From CAVTOO01 sp963736355 (GTDB lineage Bacteria > Pseudomonadota > Alphaproteobacteria > Rhizobiales > Xanthobacteraceae): a DNA stretch of 64,000 bases. Position 1 is the first letter of the stretch. Each line of letters starts with the position of its first letter. A program made the position numbers and the translations under genes. This document shows, piece by piece, positions 9,467 through 19,109 of the stretch. The stretch is taken from positions 310,001 through 374,000 of the forward strand of contig CAVTOO010000007.1 of assembly GCA_963736355.1 (NCBI GenBank), in the 5' to 3' direction. The notes under the pieces are model-generated. The model saw only the letters and a program-made list of their open reading frames with translations. It was not told the DNA's origin and did not search any database.

Positions 9467-10814
9467 ATGAAAATGGTCATTGGAGTGAATGCACGAACCT
9501 TAGGCGCCCATCTCGGTGGATGGCGCCACCCGGACTCGTGGTCGCCCGCGGTGATGAACCTCAAGAACAGCATCATGTGCGCGCAGATCGCCGAGCGCGG
9601 TAAACTCGATCTGATCTTTCTCGCCGACGGCGTCGGCGTTCGCCAGCTGGACAAACCGAAACTCTTCGCCGCCTGCAGCCCGTCCGACCGGCCGGCGGTA
9701 TTCGAGCCGATCACGATGCTGTCGGCGATCGCGATGAAGACCGAGCATGTCGGTCTCGTCGCGACCGCGACGACAACCTACGAGGAACCCTACACCCTCG
9801 CCCGTAAATTCGCCTCGCTCGATCACATCAGCGAGGGCCGCGCCGGCTGGAATCTCGTCACGACATCCAACGCCGAAGATTCGATGAACTTCGGCAAGGA
9901 ACAGCATATGGGCCGCGACGAGCGCTATGAGCGCGCGCGCGAGTTCGTCGATGTGGTACGCGGGCTCTGGGACAGCTGGGAAGAAGATGCGTTTCCGCAG
10001 GACAAATCGACCGGCCAGTTCCTCGATCCTGACAAGGTCCATCTTCTCAACCATCGCGGAAAACATTTCAACGTGCGCGGGCCGCTCAATGTCGCCCGGC
10101 CGCCGCAAGGTCACCCGGTCATCTTCCAGGCAGGCCAGTCCGAAGGCGGTCTCGAACTCGCCGCTGCAACCGCCGACTGCGTCTTCGGCGGCGGCGGCAA
10201 TAAAGAACAGAGCATCGAGCTCTATGCCAATCTGAAAGGGACGCATGGCCAAGTATGGCCGCTCGCAGGACCAGCTCAAGATTCTGCCGGGCATGGGTCT
10301 TTATATTGGCCGCACCGAAGACGAAGCTGAACAGCTCTATCAGGAGCTGCAGGCGCTGATCCCGCCCTGGCTCGGCATCGAGTATCTGTCCAAGCAGCTC
10401 GAGATGGATCTGTCGGGTTACTCGCCGGACGATCAGGTACCGGATCTGCCGCCACAAGGGCTCGGCGGCACCGGCAGCCGATTCCATCTGCACAGCATGG
10501 CGCGCAAGGAAGGCCTGACGATCAAGCAGCTCTACGAGCGTGTGATCGGCGGCAGCGGCGGACCTGCGTTGAAGGGCACGCCCAAGCAGATCGCCGACAT
10601 CATGGAGGATTGGGTCAAGTCCAAGGCTTGCGACGGCTTCATTGTCGGCGGCGCCGTGATGCCGCGCGGCCTGAACGACTTCGTCGATCTCGTCGTACCT
10701 GAGTTGCAGCGCCGGGGCTTGTTCCGCAAGGAATATGAAGGCACAACCCTGCGCGACAATCTCGGGCTTTCACGCATACCGCAGCCGGTGCGGCAGAAGG
10801 CCGTGAATATGTAA
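9467..10814 (+). CDS. LLM-class flavin-dependent monooxygenase (NtaA/SnaA/DszA family), one frameshift
   Basis: Two-component monooxygenase of about 448 aa that uses reduced FMN from a separate reductase. The N-terminal half (to residue about 258) shows ARTLGAHLGGWRHP, FEPITMLSAIA, the S-E-G-R-A-G-W-N-L-V-T-T segment and HRGKHFNVRGPLNVA-RPPQG, all typical of the NtaA/DszA branch. One base removed near 10240 joins it to the second half (10245 onward, TIKQLYERVIGG, GTPKQIADIMEDW). A perfect terminator follows. The partner is probably the flavin reductase at 3192. TauE/SafE next door hints at a sulfur-containing substrate, unproven. Confidence 0.87.
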
Positions 10815-10825
10815 GACTAACAACA

Positions 10826-10860
10826 CGGCTCCGGCCTCTTGCCGGAGCCGATATTTTTTT
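10826..10860 (+). terminator. Rho-independent terminator
   Basis: A perfect 10-bp stem (CGGCTCCGGC with GCCGGAGCCG) around a 5-base loop CTCTT is followed within three bases by a run of seven T. It starts 12 bases after the stop of the LLM monooxygenase and ends the plus-strand operon that began at 3192 or 3871. Confidence 0.92.
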
Positions 10861-10890
10861 GGCCGGCAAAACGCCCGGCGTGGTTGGAAT

Positions 10891-11637
10891 ATGACCCCTG
10901 TAGTACTCGCGATCCTCGCCGTCACCGTGCTGGCGACATCCTTCATCTCCGGCATCTTCGGCATCGCCGGCGGCATGATCCTGATGGGTGTGTTGCTGAC
11001 GGTGCTGCCGGTCGCCACCGCAATGATCCTGCACGGCGTCGTCCAGGCGGCCTCCAATGGCTGGCGCGCGTTCCTGTGGCGCGCCAATCTCAAATGGGAG
11101 CTGGTCTGGCGCTATCTTGTCGGGCTTGTCATCGCGGCTGCCCTGTTCGCGGCCGTACGTTTCGCGCCGAGCCAGGCCGTCGCGCTGATCGGCCTCGGCA
11201 TCTCGCCCTTCATCGTGCTTGCCGTTCCGGCCCGCTACGTGATCCAGGCCGAGCATCGTTTTGGATCGGAGCTTTGCGGCTTCATCTGTACGGCGTCGCA
11301 GTTTATCACCGGCGTGTCGGCGCCCGCGCTCGACACATTTTATGTCCGTTCCTCACTCGATCGCCGGGAGATCATCGCCACTAAAGCGGCGTGCCAGGTC
11401 GTCACGCATCTGGCCAAAATCGTCTATTTCGGTGGCATGACGCTGTGGTCGGAGACCTTTCCGATCCCGATCTACGTCTTCATCGCCGGAATCGCGCTCT
11501 CGATGCTCGGCACATCGCTCAGCAAGTTTCTTTTCCTCAAGCTCAGCGACCGCCAGTTCCGCCTCGGCATGAAGATTCTCGTGATGGCTTGCGGATTGGT
11601 TTATCTGACCCAAGGCGTGCTGGCACTCGGGCGCTAG
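10891..11637 (+). CDS. TauE/SafE-family membrane exporter
   Basis: 248 aa membrane protein with about eight hydrophobic segments. The opening ATSFISGIFGIAGGMILMGVL (near residues 12-32) is the first of the two TSUP domain repeats. Characterised members include TauE and SafE, which are linked to export of sulfite or sulfoacetate. The gene stands after the terminator with its own spacing of 30 bp, so it may have a separate promoter. Its stop is 2 bp from the converging gamma-glutamyltransferase stop. Export of sulfite released by the monooxygenase is a guess from context. Confidence 0.85.
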   Translation: MTPVVLAILAVTVLATSFISGIFGIAGGMILMGVLLTVLPVATAMILHGVVQAASNGWRAFLWRANLKWELVWRYLVGLVIAAALFAAVRFAPSQAVALIGLGISPFIVLAVPARYVIQAEHRFGSELCGFICTASQFITGVSAPALDTFYVRSSLDRREIIATKAACQVVTHLAKIVYFGGMTLWSETFPIPIYVFIAGIALSMLGTSLSKFLFLKLSDRQFRLGMKILVMACGLVYLTQGVLALGR

Positions 11638-11639
11638 GA

Positions 11640-13206
11640 TCAATCGTCCAGCGCCAGCGCGCATCCATCACTGCGCGGGTCGTGCGCACCGGTGAGATTG
11701 CCGCTCGCATCCCGGGCGAGCACGCCCGCCTGACCTGCGAGCGGACTGAGCGCCGGGATCGGTGCGACCTGATGGCCCATGGCGGCGAGCGCAGTCAGAA
11801 CCCCTTCGCCCGCATGCGCCTCGATCTTGAGGCTGTCGTTGCTGTCGGAAAATGTGCGGCCTAACAAAAAGCGAGGGCGGGCGAGCGTGTCGGCCGGGCT
11901 GAGGCCATGGTCGATGAACCGCGTGAGCAGCACGGCGAGCGTCTGCGGCTGGCCATCTGCGCCCTGGGTACCGAATGTGAGACACGGCGCGCCGTCCCTC
12001 ACGGCCAGTCCCGGCGTCAGCGTGTAGAAGGGCCGCTTGCCAGGCACAGCGGCGTTCGGATGATCCTGATCGGAATGGAAGGCGGCTCCCCGGTTCTGCC
12101 AGAGAATGCCGGTGTCGCCGGCTACGACGCCGCTGCCCCAATCGAAATAGATGCTCTGAAGAAGACTGACGGCGCGGCCTTCCCGGTCGATGGCGGAAAG
12201 GAACACCGTGTCTGCACTGTTGGCCTGATGCGGCCAGGCCAGCGCACGGTGCGGGTTGATGGCAGCGGCTTTTTTGTCCAGTCGTGCGGGATCAAGCAGC
12301 CGTGCTGTCGGATCGGGAGCGAAATCGGGATCGGCGATGACGCTGCGATCGAGAAAGGCCTGCTTCACTGCCTCGACAAGGCAGTGAAAGTCTTCGGCGC
12401 TGCCTTCCATGATCCGCTCTCGTGGTATCCGGGCAAGCACGCCCATGATGGCAAGCGTCGTCAAACCCTGCGTCGGTGGCGGTGGTGCGAAAAGACGCAA
12501 TCCGCGATAATCGATGCTCACAGGCACTGCCTCACGCGTCCGCGTGGCCTTGAGATCCTCAAGCGAGAGGACTGACCCGGCACCGGCGAGACCATCCGCA
12601 ATTCGTCGGGCAAGCGCGCCTTCATAGAACTCACGCGGGCCCTTCAACGCGATCGCCTTGAGCGACTCGGCAAGCTGCGGCTGGCGAAAGGACGTGCCGA
12701 CGGCAGGCTGTGTTCCACCCGGTGCGAACAACGCGGCAAAACCGGACCAGTCCGCGAACTCCTCCCGGCGGAAATCGAGCCAGAAGGCCTGAGACGGCGA
12801 GAGAGCAAAGCCGTGTTCGGCGTAGTGGATCGCCGGTTCGAGCAACTCCGCCAGTTGCAGACGGCCTCCCCACTCACGCCCCGAGAAAGTAAGCGCGTGC
12901 CGCCAACTATCGACGAGGCACGCCGTGGTGAGTACCGAAGCCGGGCCGCGTGCGGGAATCGCGCCACCGCGCGGAATGGCGGCGACCGCCTGACCGATCC
13001 CGAGAAACGCGGTCGGTGCGTGGTTCGGTGAGACCGACAAGCCAGACCCCATCGCCGCCCAAACCGCAGAAATGCGGATAGGCAACGGCAAGAACAGCAC
13101 TGATCGCAATCGATGCCTCGATGGCGTTGCCGCCGCGACGCAGGATATCGAGGCCCGCTTCGCTGGCGAGCCGATGCGGGCTGGTGACGATTCCGCCGCG
13201 CGCCAT
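11640..13206 (-). CDS. Gamma-glutamyltransferase-family protein, one frameshift
   Basis: N-terminal nucleophile hydrolase of about 521 aa. The start at 13206 (MARGGIVTSPHRLASEAG, then LRRGGNAIEASIA) is the classical family opening. One base removed near 13045 continues into the frame that runs to 11640. The autocleavage and nucleophile threonine is in ANSADTVFLSAIDREG, followed by the GxGVVAGDTGILWQNRG region. The family cleaves gamma-glutamyl amides but includes enzymes acting on other amides, such as cephalosporin acylases. It ends the minus-strand catabolic operon, 4 bp after the cytosine-deaminase-like gene. The cytosolic form is likely since I see no signal peptide. Confidence 0.85.
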
Positions 13207-13210
13207 GGTT

Positions 13211-14437
13211 TTAAGGCCTCATGAGGTGAGCGCGGGGGCGGGAAAAGGTTTGCACCCCGCGCTTCCACCCAGAAACAGCCGGCGCAATCTCGCGCACCGC
13301 GCTCGCCGCATCCGGCGCATCGACGAGCACGATGTCGGCCGGCCCGCCTTCCCGAATTCCATAGTCCGACTTGCCAAGCACCCGCGCGGCATCCGTGCTC
13401 ACCATGGCAAAGGCTGCATCGAGATCGGCCTCGCGCGACAGCTGCGCAACATTGGCGAAGAGATTGGCCATGCGACCGAGCGAGCCGTCTCCATAGGGCG
13501 TGAATGGATTGAGGATATTGTTGCTGGCAATCGAGGTCAGCGCACCGCTTTTCCGAACGAGGTCGGCGGGGGCGACACCATGCGGCACCAGCCGGTCCAC
13601 ATCCCTGCCCGTCAGGAACAGATCGGTCGCGGGCAAAACAGTCAGCGCGACACCGGCGTCCGCAAGCCGACGGCCGATCTCGGCGATCGCGCTCCTTGGC
13701 ATCGCCGCAAGCTTGGTAACATGCCCAATCGACACCTTGCCGCCCAAGCCGCGACGTTCCGTCTCGTCGATCACGGCCGGAACAAGCGACCCGCCCGGAT
13801 CGAGATCGAAATCGAGATGAAAGTCGACCGCCGTCCCGAAACGCTCGGCCAGGTCAAAGACCAGACCGATATGGCGGATTGGATCGGGATCGGTATAGGG
13901 GCAGCCGCCAACGAGATCCGCACCGGCGCCGAGCGCCTCTTGCAGCATGGCGTAGGTCTGCATCTCCTGCGTCAAACCTTCCTGCGCGAATGCGCAAATC
14001 TCAAGATCGACGGCGAATGCGAAGTCCTCCTTCAGCCGCTTGATCGCCTCGAAGGATCGAAAGCCGGCGCGCGGATCGATTTCGACAAAGGTCCTCACGC
14101 TGTTGGTGCCGTGAAGAATCGCCTTTTCCAGAACGCGCGCAGCACGGGCATACACGTCCTCGACGGAAAACCCTGCTTTGGCCCGTGCTGTCTCGGCAAC
14201 CGCCTCGGCCAGCGTCCCTTCGCAGATCGAGCAGCGATCGAGGATGCAGGCTTTGTCTAAATGAATATGGCTTTCGACGAAGCCGCCAAAGGCGAGTACG
14301 CCCTCGCCATCCGCGCGCGGCGCGTCGTCCACGATGCGCGGCGCGATGGCCGCGATCCGACCGGCCAGGATGCCGAGATCGACCGGTTCCGGCCGTCCGG
14401 CAAGGCGCACGTTCCCGATAACCAGATCAAACGACAT
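13211..14437 (-). CDS. Cytosine-deaminase-like amidohydrolase
   Basis: 408 aa metal-dependent hydrolase of the amidohydrolase superfamily, CodA branch. GFVESHIHLDKA (near residues 52-63) supplies the first two metal histidines, DFHLDFDLDPGG near 205 the third, and SIGHVTKL near 235 the fourth. In CodA the catalytic aspartate lies in an S-D-N motif; here the segment reads SNNILNPFTPYGDGS, with Asn at the aspartate place if my alignment by eye is right. That points to a subfamily with another reaction. In the operon it sits between the DppB permease and the gamma-GT gene. Likely acts on a C-N bond of a ring or imine. Confidence 0.82.
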   Translation of the reverse strand: MSFDLVIGNVRLAGRPEPVDLGILAGRIAAIAPRIVDDAPRADGEGVLAFGGFVESHIHLDKACILDRCSICEGTLAEAVAETARAKAGFSVEDVYARAARVLEKAILHGTNSVRTFVEIDPRAGFRSFEAIKRLKEDFAFAVDLEICAFAQEGLTQEMQTYAMLQEALGAGADLVGGCPYTDPDPIRHIGLVFDLAERFGTAVDFHLDFDLDPGGSLVPAVIDETERRGLGGKVSIGHVTKLAAMPRSAIAEIGRRLADAGVALTVLPATDLFLTGRDVDRLVPHGVAPADLVRKSGALTSIASNNILNPFTPYGDGSLGRMANLFANVAQLSREADLDAAFAMVSTDAARVLGKSDYGIREGGPADIVLVDAPDAASAVREIAPAVSGWKRGVQTFSRPRAHLMRP

Positions 14438-14464
14438 GCGCGTTTCCCGCCAGCGCGGCCGGCT

Positions 14465-15478
14465 TCAGGTTCGCATCCGCGGGTCGATAAGGATGTAGAG
14501 AATATCGACCGCGAGAAAGGCGAGCACGTAGAGCAGCGATGCGTAGATCACGAAGCCTTGCAGGGCGGCGAAGTCGTTTTGCTGGATCGCCTGCAGTGCA
14601 TATTGCCCAATGCCCGGCCAACCGAAGATCGCCTCCAGCAGAACGGCGCCGCCGAAGATGAAGCCGGCGATGCCGCCAATCAGCGTCACGATTGGCAGCA
14701 TCGCATTACGCAGGCAATAGCGGAACCAGACGACGCGCTTGCTGTGCCCCATGGCGAAAGCGGTGCGGACATAATCGCTTTGCAGCGCTTCCACCATCGA
14801 CGAGCGTGTCACGCGGGCGATTGGCGCCAGCGACGAGATGGTCAGGGTCAACGCAGGCAGGATCAACGCACGGATCGCCTCCCAGAACTTTCCGATATCG
14901 CGATCGAGCAGCGTGTCGATCAACATGAAGCCGGTCACGCGCGTCGGAGGATCGACGCCGATTGGCAGCTGCCCGATCGGGCCCGGCAACCATTGCAGGT
15001 TGACGAAGAAGACCAGAAGAAGCACGAGGCCGATCCAGAACTGCGGCAGGGCCATGCCGGTGAGCGTGACCCAGCGCAGGACAAAATCAGGCCAGCGTTC
15101 CCGATTAACGGCGGCGATGACACCAAACGGAATGCCGAGAAGAATAGCGAGCCCAAGCCCCAGCAACCCGACTTCCAGCGTCGCCGGTAGCCGGCTCATC
15201 AGATCAACGCCGACACTATTGCCGGTCGAGAAGGAACGGCCGAGATCGAAATGAAGAAGGCCATTGAGATATCGGAGATATTGCACGTGCAACGGCTCGG
15301 CGAGACCCAGTTCCGCGCGAATCTGGGCGATCAATTCCAGCGTCGCCTCCGGCGGTGCGTAGAGCTCGGTCGGGTCGCCATTGAAGACGCGCGCGGTGAA
15401 GAACGTGATCGTCACCACCCCGAAAGCGACCGGCAGCACCCAGAACATCCTGCGCAGTATAATAAGAGTAAGCGCCAT
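14465..15478 (-). CDS. Dpp/Opp-type ABC transporter permease (DppB-like)
   Basis: 337 aa. TFFTARVFNGDPTELYAPPE near residues 25-44 and the coupling loop ITRSSMVEALQSDYVRTAFAMG-like region near 215-237 identify a DppB permease with six helices. No DppC, DppD or DppF gene lies on this strand nearby; those are on the divergent plus-strand arm at 26236-29049, and that arm has no DppB. I infer this permease completes that transporter, with the binding proteins at 20994-24343. It lies between the LLM gene and the amidohydrolase gene. Confidence 0.9.
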   Translation of the reverse strand: MALTLIILRRMFWVLPVAFGVVTITFFTARVFNGDPTELYAPPEATLELIAQIRAELGLAEPLHVQYLRYLNGLLHFDLGRSFSTGNSVGVDLMSRLPATLEVGLLGLGLAILLGIPFGVIAAVNRERWPDFVLRWVTLTGMALPQFWIGLVLLLVFFVNLQWLPGPIGQLPIGVDPPTRVTGFMLIDTLLDRDIGKFWEAIRALILPALTLTISSLAPIARVTRSSMVEALQSDYVRTAFAMGHSKRVVWFRYCLRNAMLPIVTLIGGIAGFIFGGAVLLEAIFGWPGIGQYALQAIQQNDFAALQGFVIYASLLYVLAFLAVDILYILIDPRMRT

Positions 15479-15528
15479 GGCAGGCCTCTTCTAGTAATGA
15501 GCTTGGGGCTGGGTGGCTCTCATGGCGA

Positions 15529-16818
15529 TCAGAACTCCATGAGGTTGTCGCGGAAATGGGCGTGATTATATCCGTCGCGCACCAGCCCCTTTTGCTGAAG
15601 GATCGGCACTAGTCCGTCGGTCACTTCGGCGATGTAGCGGCGGGTCAGAGGCCCCGCGATCACAAAGCCGTCGCCGCCCGCCTCTTCCATCAGTTCGGCC
15701 AGCTGCCCGGCGACAAACTCCGGTGTACCGGCGATGTCCTCCAGCCCGAAACGGAAATTCGCGGCGATCTCGCGCAGCGTCTTGCCCTGTGACATGAACC
15801 GCTTGAACGTCCCTTGTTGGCCGTTGGTGCTGAGACCCTCGAGCGGCTGGTCCATATCGATTTGCGAGAAGTCGATATCGAACAGGCTCGACATGCCGGC
15901 CAGAATGACTTCCGGTGAGCGGCGGCGAGCCTTGAGGATTTCGCGCGCCTCTTCATTGGTGTCGGCAAAGACCGGAACAACCTGAAACATCAACTTGCAG
16001 CTGTCAGGATCGCGGCCGTTCTTGGCGAGCCGCAGGCGTAGATCGTCGCGATAGGATTTCATCTCCTCCGGCGTCGAGACGGCGGCGATCACGACATCCA
16101 TGTGCTTGGCTGCGAACTCGCGTCCCTGCGGCGAGCCGCCGGCCTGCGCCAGCACGGGCTGGCCCTGCGGCGGCCGTGCGGTGTTCAGCGGACCGCGCGA
16201 CTTGAAGAAACGGCCGTCATGATTGATCGCATGAACCTTCTCCGGGTCGACGAACATGCCGTTTTCTTCGTCCATCACCACGGCATCCGGATCCCAGGAA
16301 TTCCACAGCTTCTTCACCACCTCCACGAATTCGTCAGCCATCTCGTAACGCGCGTCGTGCTCGATGTGCTCGTCAAGACCAAAGTTCTGCGCCGCGCGCG
16401 CCGAGGTGGACGTGACGAAATTGCACCCGACGCGACCCTCCGACATGAGATCGAGCGTCGCCATCAGCCGCGCCAGCAGATATGGCGGATAAAACGATGT
16501 CGAGATCGTCGGGATCAGCCCGACATGCTTGGTCGCCTGCGCCATCAGCGGCACGAGCGGCATCGGATCGTTCTTTGGCGCACGCAAGGCGCGCTTCAGA
16601 TAGAAATCCATCGACCCGCCGTAATTGTCGGGCACGAAGACTGAATCCTCGAAAAACACGAAATCAAGCGACGCACGCTCGGCCGCGCGGGCCAGATCGA
16701 CCTGCAGGCTCGCGTCCCACCAATTGACAGCGCCCGCCCCACCCCAAGTGTCCTGCCAGCCGTGCACGCCGAAAGCGTTGCCGATGAACCAGGCGAGATG
16801 GAACGGTTTGCCGGCCAT
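15529..16818 (-). CDS. LLM-class flavin-dependent oxidoreductase, intact copy
   Basis: 429 aa, complete. It opens MAGKPFHLAWFIGNAFGVHGW and carries SVFVPDNYGGSMDFYLKRAL, STSFYPPYLLARLMATLDLMS, S-E-G-R-V-G-C-N-F-V-T-S-T near residue 137, and HDGRFFKSRGPLNTARPPQG near 225, all marks of the NtaA/SnaA/DszA group. The reaction would be oxygenation using FMNH2, plausibly from the reductase at 33567. A close paralogue lies 14 bp upstream (16833-18138), clearly a tandem duplicate. In RutA-type relatives such enzymes open a heterocycle, which suits the neighbouring amide hydrolases; this assignment is inference. Confidence 0.9.
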   Translation of the reverse strand: MAGKPFHLAWFIGNAFGVHGWQDTWGGAGAVNWWDASLQVDLARAAERASLDFVFFEDSVFVPDNYGGSMDFYLKRALRAPKNDPMPLVPLMAQATKHVGLIPTISTSFYPPYLLARLMATLDLMSEGRVGCNFVTSTSARAAQNFGLDEHIEHDARYEMADEFVEVVKKLWNSWDPDAVVMDEENGMFVDPEKVHAINHDGRFFKSRGPLNTARPPQGQPVLAQAGGSPQGREFAAKHMDVVIAAVSTPEEMKSYRDDLRLRLAKNGRDPDSCKLMFQVVPVFADTNEEAREILKARRRSPEVILAGMSSLFDIDFSQIDMDQPLEGLSTNGQQGTFKRFMSQGKTLREIAANFRFGLEDIAGTPEFVAGQLAELMEEAGGDGFVIAGPLTRRYIAEVTDGLVPILQQKGLVRDGYNHAHFRDNLMEF

Positions 16819-16832
16819 GATTGTACCCCGCC

Positions 16833-18138
16833 CTAGAATTCCAGAAGGTTGTCGCGGAAATGCGTGTGGCTGTATCCGTCGCGCACAAGGCCCTTTTGCT
16901 GAAGCACCGGCATCAGACCGTCGGTGATTTCGGCAAGGTAGCGGCGATTGAGCGTGCCGCTGATCATGAAGCCGTCGCCGCCGACCTCTTCCATCACCTC
17001 GGCCATTTGTCCGGCGACGTGCTCCGGCGTGCCGATGAGGTCTTCCAGGCCGTAGCGATAGTTCGTCGCGATTTCACGCAAGGTTTTGCCCTGCTTGAGA
17101 AACCGCTTGAACGTGCCCTGCTGGCCATTGGTGGTCATCTCGGCAATCGGCTCGTCAAGGTCGAATGTTGAAAAGTCGATATCGACAGGACTGCCCATGG
17201 CGGCGAGGACACCGGCCGGATCCTTGCGCTCCTGCCGGATCCTGTAGTGCTCCTGCGCCTCCTCGTTCGGTTTCGCGCAAAGGTCGGCGCGACAACGAAC
17301 ATGATCTTGCAAGAATCGGGATCACGGCCTGCCTTGACGAGCCGTTCGCGAAAGCCGGTACGGAAGCGCCTTCATCTCCTCCACCGTTCCCATGGCGGCA
17401 ATGACCGAATCCATGTGCTTGGAGGCGAAGTCCTGGCCCTGCGGCGAACCGCCGGCCTGCACCAGCACGGGCTGTCCCTGCGGCGGTCGCGCCGTGTTGA
17501 GCGGGCCGCGCGACTTGAAGAAGCGGCCGTCTGAAGTTGATCGGGTGCACCTTGTCCGGATCGACGAACATGCCGCTTTCTTCGTCCATCACGACGGCGT
17601 CCGGCTCCCAGGAGATTCCAGAGCTTCTTGACGACATCGACGAACTCGTCGGCCATCTCGTAACGCAGGTCGTGATGGTCGATATGCTCGTCGAGGCCGA
17701 AGTTCTGCGCCGCGCGCGCCGCGGTCGATGTCACGAAGTTGCAGCCGACCCGCCCCTCCGACATCAGGTCGAGCGTCGCCATCAGGCGCGCCAGCAAATA
17801 AGGCGGATAGAAGCGAGGTCGAGATGGTCGGCACGATGCCGAGATTCTTCGTCGCCTGCGTTAAGCAGCGGCACCAATGGGAGCGGATCGTTCTTCGGCG
17901 CGCGCATGGCCCGCGTCAGATAGAAATCCATCGACGCACCGTAGTTGTCCGGCACGAAAACGGAATCCTCCATCAGCATGAAGTCGAAGCAGGCACGGTC
18001 CAGTGCGCGGGCCATGTCAATATGAAGCGAAGGATCGGACCAGCGTTGCGCGCCCGTGCCGCTCCAGCTTTGCTTCCACCCATGCACACCAAAGCTGTTG
18101 CCGAGGAACCAGCCCATGTGGAACGGCTTGCCAGACAC
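16833..18138 (-). pseudogene. LLM-class flavin-dependent oxidoreductase, second copy, about seven frame breaks
   Basis: Paralogue of the 15529-16818 gene, similar along the whole length but read in pieces: start at 18138 (MSGKPFHMGWFLGNSFGVHGW), then frame changes near 17863, 17815, 17622, 17532, 17360 and a two-base step near 17275, ending at 16833. Side by side with the intact copy each break is one or two extra bases here, and all conserved motifs (SVFVPDNYGASMDF, NFVTST, NTARPP, NNGQQGTFKRF-like) survive. No large deletion or substitution stop is visible. It may be a working gene with sequence errors, or a very recent pseudogene; raw reads would decide. Confidence 0.8.
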
Positions 18139-18205
18139 TTAACTATGCTCCCTTCGCGAATTCAAATGACCGAGGGCGGTTTGCGACAGACGGGACAGCA
18201 TTGGC

Positions 18206-19109
18206 TCACCCCTCCGGCGGACGCTTGGCCGCCCAGTCGGAGACCTCATCGTAGTAGTTGGCGATGTAGTACTCGGCGATGTCGTCGGCCGTGGTGTTCC
18301 AGACGCCGTCATGGCCGAGGATGTACTGCAGCGCCTCGTCGAGATATTTGGCCGCGTTCGGCCGGCCGATGTTGTGCGGATGAAGCGAGAGGCACATCAC
18401 GCGACCGCTCTCCGCGCCCTCGCGGTAGAGCGTGTCGAACTGGTCCTTGATCATCTGCAGGAAGTAGTCGGCGTCGCGGTTCCAGGCCAGCATGCCGGCG
18501 TCGTTGGTCTGGCCGGTATAGGGGACGTAGATGAACTTCTGCCCGCCGCGCACCTTGATCGGCCAGGGCTGGTCGTCGATGATCCAGGAGGTGTGATAGA
18601 GGCAGCCCGCCTCCGCCATCAGGTCGTCGGTCCGCACCGTGTAGCCGGCGCCACCGCCGAGACGGCCCTTGAGGCGCTTGCCAGTCATTTCCTTCAGATG
18701 GGTGACGAAGTCCTGCCAGTAGGCGCGCTCCTGCTCCTCGGTGAGGTCGTAGATCGGCCGGCTAGTTGTAGAGGCCGTGCGCCATGTAGTCCCAGTTGGC
18801 GGCGATCATGGCGTCTTTGATCTCGGGGAAATGATCGAGGATCTCGAGATTAAGGCAGCAGCACGCGCGGACCTTGTGCTTGTTCAGCACGTCGAGCATG
18901 CGCCAGAAGCCGACGCGATTGCCGTAGTCCATGCGCGCATAGTGCGGGATGTCCGGCTGGGTCGGCCGGTTCTCCGGCATGTACTCGAAGAACTCCATGT
19001 TCGGCGCGACCCAGAACGCGACGCGCGCATCGCCCGGCCATTTGATGATCGGACGGTTGTTGATCGGAGCATAGGAAAAGCGATGCGGCGCGAGTGTCAT
19101 GTCGGTCAT
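18206..19109 (-). CDS. PuuE-like polysaccharide deacetylase-fold protein (copy A), one frameshift
   Basis: About 300 aa after repair. The start ATG at 19109 overlaps the previous gene's stop as ATGA. It opens with RFSYAPINNRPIIKWPGDAR, then VAPNMEFFEYMPENRPTQPD, YGNRVGFWRMLDVL, and WDYMAHGLYN near residue 116, where the frame stops at 18771. Removing one base there (ggctagttg; the paralogue at 20085 has gcgagttg) restores SRPIYDLTEEQERAYW and the rest to 18206. The NodB fold includes chitin deacetylases and the metal-independent allantoinase PuuE; this branch has no sugar context, so I favour a cyclic amide or ureide hydrolase. Closest paralogue in the window is copy B. Confidence 0.82.
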
